From NCBI RefSeq assembly GCF_039523235.1, contig NZ_BAAAEX010000010.1: a DNA stretch of 64,000 nucleotides; one strand, 5' to 3'. Source of the stretch: Castellaniella ginsengisoli (lineage in GTDB: Bacteria > Pseudomonadota > Gammaproteobacteria > Burkholderiales > Burkholderiaceae_B). Made by a program: the position numbers and the translations under genes. Below the pieces are notes generated by a model, which was not told the DNA's origin, made no database searches, and saw only the letters and a list, made by a program, of their open reading frames with translations. Below, in pieces: positions 62,445 through 64,000 of this stretch (the stretch's first letter is position 1; the number at the start of each line of letters is the position of its first letter).

Positions 62445-63479
62445 TCAACCGCGAGGGCGGTCCGTTCCCTGGCGGATGGCCTTCAACTGGTTCTGCACCG
62501 CCTGCCAGATTGCGGGGCCGACGTTCTGCTTGATCTGCTCGTTGACGGGCTTGATCGTTTCACGCATGCGCTCGACTTCTTCGGGTGACACTTCGTTGAC
62601 CTGCATGCCCTCCGCCTTCAACTGGGCCAGCGCCTTTTCGGCTTCCTGCCGGGTGTCTTTGCGCTCGAAGTCGCGGCTGGCGACGGCTGCCTTGAGCAGC
62701 ACATCGCGCTCGTCGGCGCTCAAGGTGTCCCACCATTGCTTGCTGGCGAGGACGATCCAGGGGCTGTAGACGTGGTTGGTGACGCTCAGGTATTTCTGGA
62801 CCTCGTAGAACTTGCTCGACAGGATGGTGTTGTAGGGATTTTCCTGGCCGTCCACCGTCTTGGTCTCCAGCGCGGTGAACAATTCCGAGAAGGGCAGCGG
62901 CACGGCATTGGCGCCCAGGCGCTGGAAAGTATCCAGGAAGATGTTGTTCTGCATGACCCGCAGCTTCAGGCCGTCGAAGTCCTCCACCCGGGTCACGGGC
63001 CGCTGGCTGTTGGTCAGGTTGCGAAAACCGTTCTCCCAATACACCAGCCCGACCAGCCCTTTGTCGTCCAGTTTTTCGATGAGCATCTGGCCCGCCCGGC
63101 CGTCGAGGATCTTGTCGGCCTCTTCACCGGAGTTGAACAGGAAAGGCGTGTCCCACATGGCCATTTCCGGGGTGATCCCCACCAGGGTGGCGGTGGAGCC
63201 CACCATCATTTCCTGGGCCCCGCCGATCAGCGCCTGCTGCATCTGGATGTCGGACCCCAGGGCGGCTGCGCCGATGGCGCGGATCTTCATCTTGCCGTCC
63301 GACAGCTTGGCGACTTCGTCGGCGAACACCTGGGCGGCGCGGCCCTGGTTCGAATCCTGGTTCAGGCCGTAGCCGAAGCGGATCAGGCGGGTCTGGATGT
63401 CGGCGGCCTGCGCCTGCGGGGCGATGCCCTGCAGGCCGAATGCCAGCCCCGCGGCGAGCAGGATGGTCTTTATCTTCAT
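62445..63479 (-). CDS. TRAP transporter substrate-binding protein (DctP), set 3
   Basis: A 344-residue binding protein with signal peptide (MKIKTILLAAGLAFGLQGIA…AQAA). The core includes RFGYGLNQDSNQGRAAQVFA, GLKLRVMQNNIFLDTFQRLG with the ligand Arg, and ETKTVDGQENPYNTILSSKF. GLNQDSNQGRA resembles DctP proteins for sugar acids and aldonates. It is the last gene of the third TRAP operon; the permease gene lies 28 bases upstream. Confidence 0.92.
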   Translation of the reverse strand: MKIKTILLAAGLAFGLQGIAPQAQAADIQTRLIRFGYGLNQDSNQGRAAQVFADEVAKLSDGKMKIRAIGAAALGSDIQMQQALIGGAQEMMVGSTATLVGITPEMAMWDTPFLFNSGEEADKILDGRAGQMLIEKLDDKGLVGLVYWENGFRNLTNSQRPVTRVEDFDGLKLRVMQNNIFLDTFQRLGANAVPLPFSELFTALETKTVDGQENPYNTILSSKFYEVQKYLSVTNHVYSPWIVLASKQWWDTLSADERDVLLKAAVASRDFERKDTRQEAEKALAQLKAEGMQVNEVSPEEVERMRETIKPVNEQIKQNVGPAIWQAVQNQLKAIRQGTDRPRG

Positions 63480-63507
63480 GGTAAGTCTCCTTGGTGGATG
63501 AATGGCT

Positions 63508-64000
63508 TCAATAGAGCCAGCGGGCCGGAACAATGACCAGCTCCGGAAAGAGGATGAACAGGGCGAGCAGCGCCAGGTAGACGCCCAGGAAGGGATTCAC
63601 GCCTTTGACAACGGTTTCCATGGGGACCTTGCCGACCCCGGCCACGACGTTCAGGACGGTGCCCACCGGGGGCGTGATCAGGCCCAGACAGCCGGTCAGC
63701 ACGAAGATGAAGCCGAAATAGATGGGATCCACGCCGGCCTTGACCGCCAGCGGCAGGCAGACCGGAGCGAAGATCAGGATGGTCGGCGTCAGGTCCATGG
63801 CGGTGCCCACCAGGATCAGGAACAGCACCATCAGCACCATGAACAGGATCTGGTGGTCCATGACCGGGCCGAACAGGTCGGCCAACTGATTGGGCAGATC
63901 GGCGAGCGTGATCATGTAGGCGGCGGCCGTGGCGGCGCCGCACAGGAACATGACGATGGCGGTGGTCTTGCTGGAACTGATCAGCACGCGGTAGCAGTCG
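63508..64000 (-). CDS. TRAP transporter large permease (DctM), set 3, C-terminal part (runs off window)
   Basis: The last ~163 codons of a DctM permease; the gene continues past the right edge. AAAYMITLADLPNQLADLF, VGTAMDLTPTILIFAPVCLPLA, IYFGFIFVLTGCLGLITPPVGTVLNVVAG and GVNPFLGVYLALLALF are typical of the C-terminal half. The VLTGCLGLITPPVGTVLNVV signature is well conserved. With the downstream dctP it makes the third TRAP system; dctQ presumably lies further right. Confidence 0.92.
   Translation of the reverse strand, partial: DCYRVLISSSKTTAIVMFLCGAATAAAYMITLADLPNQLADLFGPVMDHQILFMVLMVLFLILVGTAMDLTPTILIFAPVCLPLAVKAGVDPIYFGFIFVLTGCLGLITPPVGTVLNVVAGVGKVPMETVVKGVNPFLGVYLALLALFILFPELVIVPARWLY

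Overview
The window is a GC-rich chromosomal segment of a betaproteobacterium. The left end has the order dnaA–rpmH–rnpA–yidD–yidC–mnmE that flanks dnaA in Burkholderiales. The protein sequences and abundance of TRAP and Liv-type transporters point to Alcaligenaceae (Bordetella/Achromobacter/Castellaniella-like). The genus cannot be fixed from sequence alone. No rRNA, tRNA, CRISPR array, intact insertion sequence or prophage was found. Almost all of the window is metabolic core and catabolic genes.

Layout. (1) 1-4574: replication, RNA-processing and membrane-insertion housekeeping block, with a DnaA box over the dnaA promoter. (2) 4608-8103: a small monooxygenase-fold protein, an L-2-hydroxyglutarate oxidase-like enzyme, a scar made of two truncated divergent genes (LysR and Old Yellow Enzyme remnants), then the ohrR-ohr peroxide module with a clear 27-bp palindromic operator. 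(3) 8183-17507: one nine-gene minus-strand operon, livG-H-M-K-F, acyl-CoA ligase, TetR, enoyl-CoA hydratase and thiolase. It imports and CoA-degrades an unidentified carboxylic acid, and a palindrome upstream fits TetR autoregulation. (4) 17616-24315: an orphan NarK-type transporter with an FNR/DNR-like site at -41.5, a degenerate heavy-metal-domain protein, dinB, a MOSC protein, an EamA exporter, an aminotransferase and a secreted repeat protein.

(5) 24479-49683: a purine-to-central-metabolism supercluster. Guanine deaminase and xanthine dehydrogenase (xdhABC), an NCS2 purine permease, uraD and allA take purines toward ureidoglycolate and glyoxylate. Gcl, Hyi, GlxR, glycerate kinase and pyruvate kinase then carry glyoxylate to pyruvate, and malate synthase G carries it to malate. 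Three LysR regulators sit at the divergent promoters. Uricase, HIU hydrolase, allantoinase and allantoicase are not in the window. AMP nucleosidase follows guaD after a tandem repeat array. (6) 49685-64000: three TRAP transporters (the third cut by the window edge), a SET-domain protein, an acetolactate-synthase-like enzyme, and an SDR / aldehyde dehydrogenase / TtuC-like dehydrogenase operon divergent from one TRAP set.

The most unusual non-coding content is two families of structured repeats. One is a composite hairpin element found twice, each time between convergent genes, with compensatory base changes. The other is an ~82-bp repeat, present as a five-copy tandem array (47150-47588) and as a probable diverged single copy inside a TRAP operon (60518-60576), where it supplies the ribosome binding site of the next gene. 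I found no clearly new protein system; most gene-level content belongs to recognisable families.
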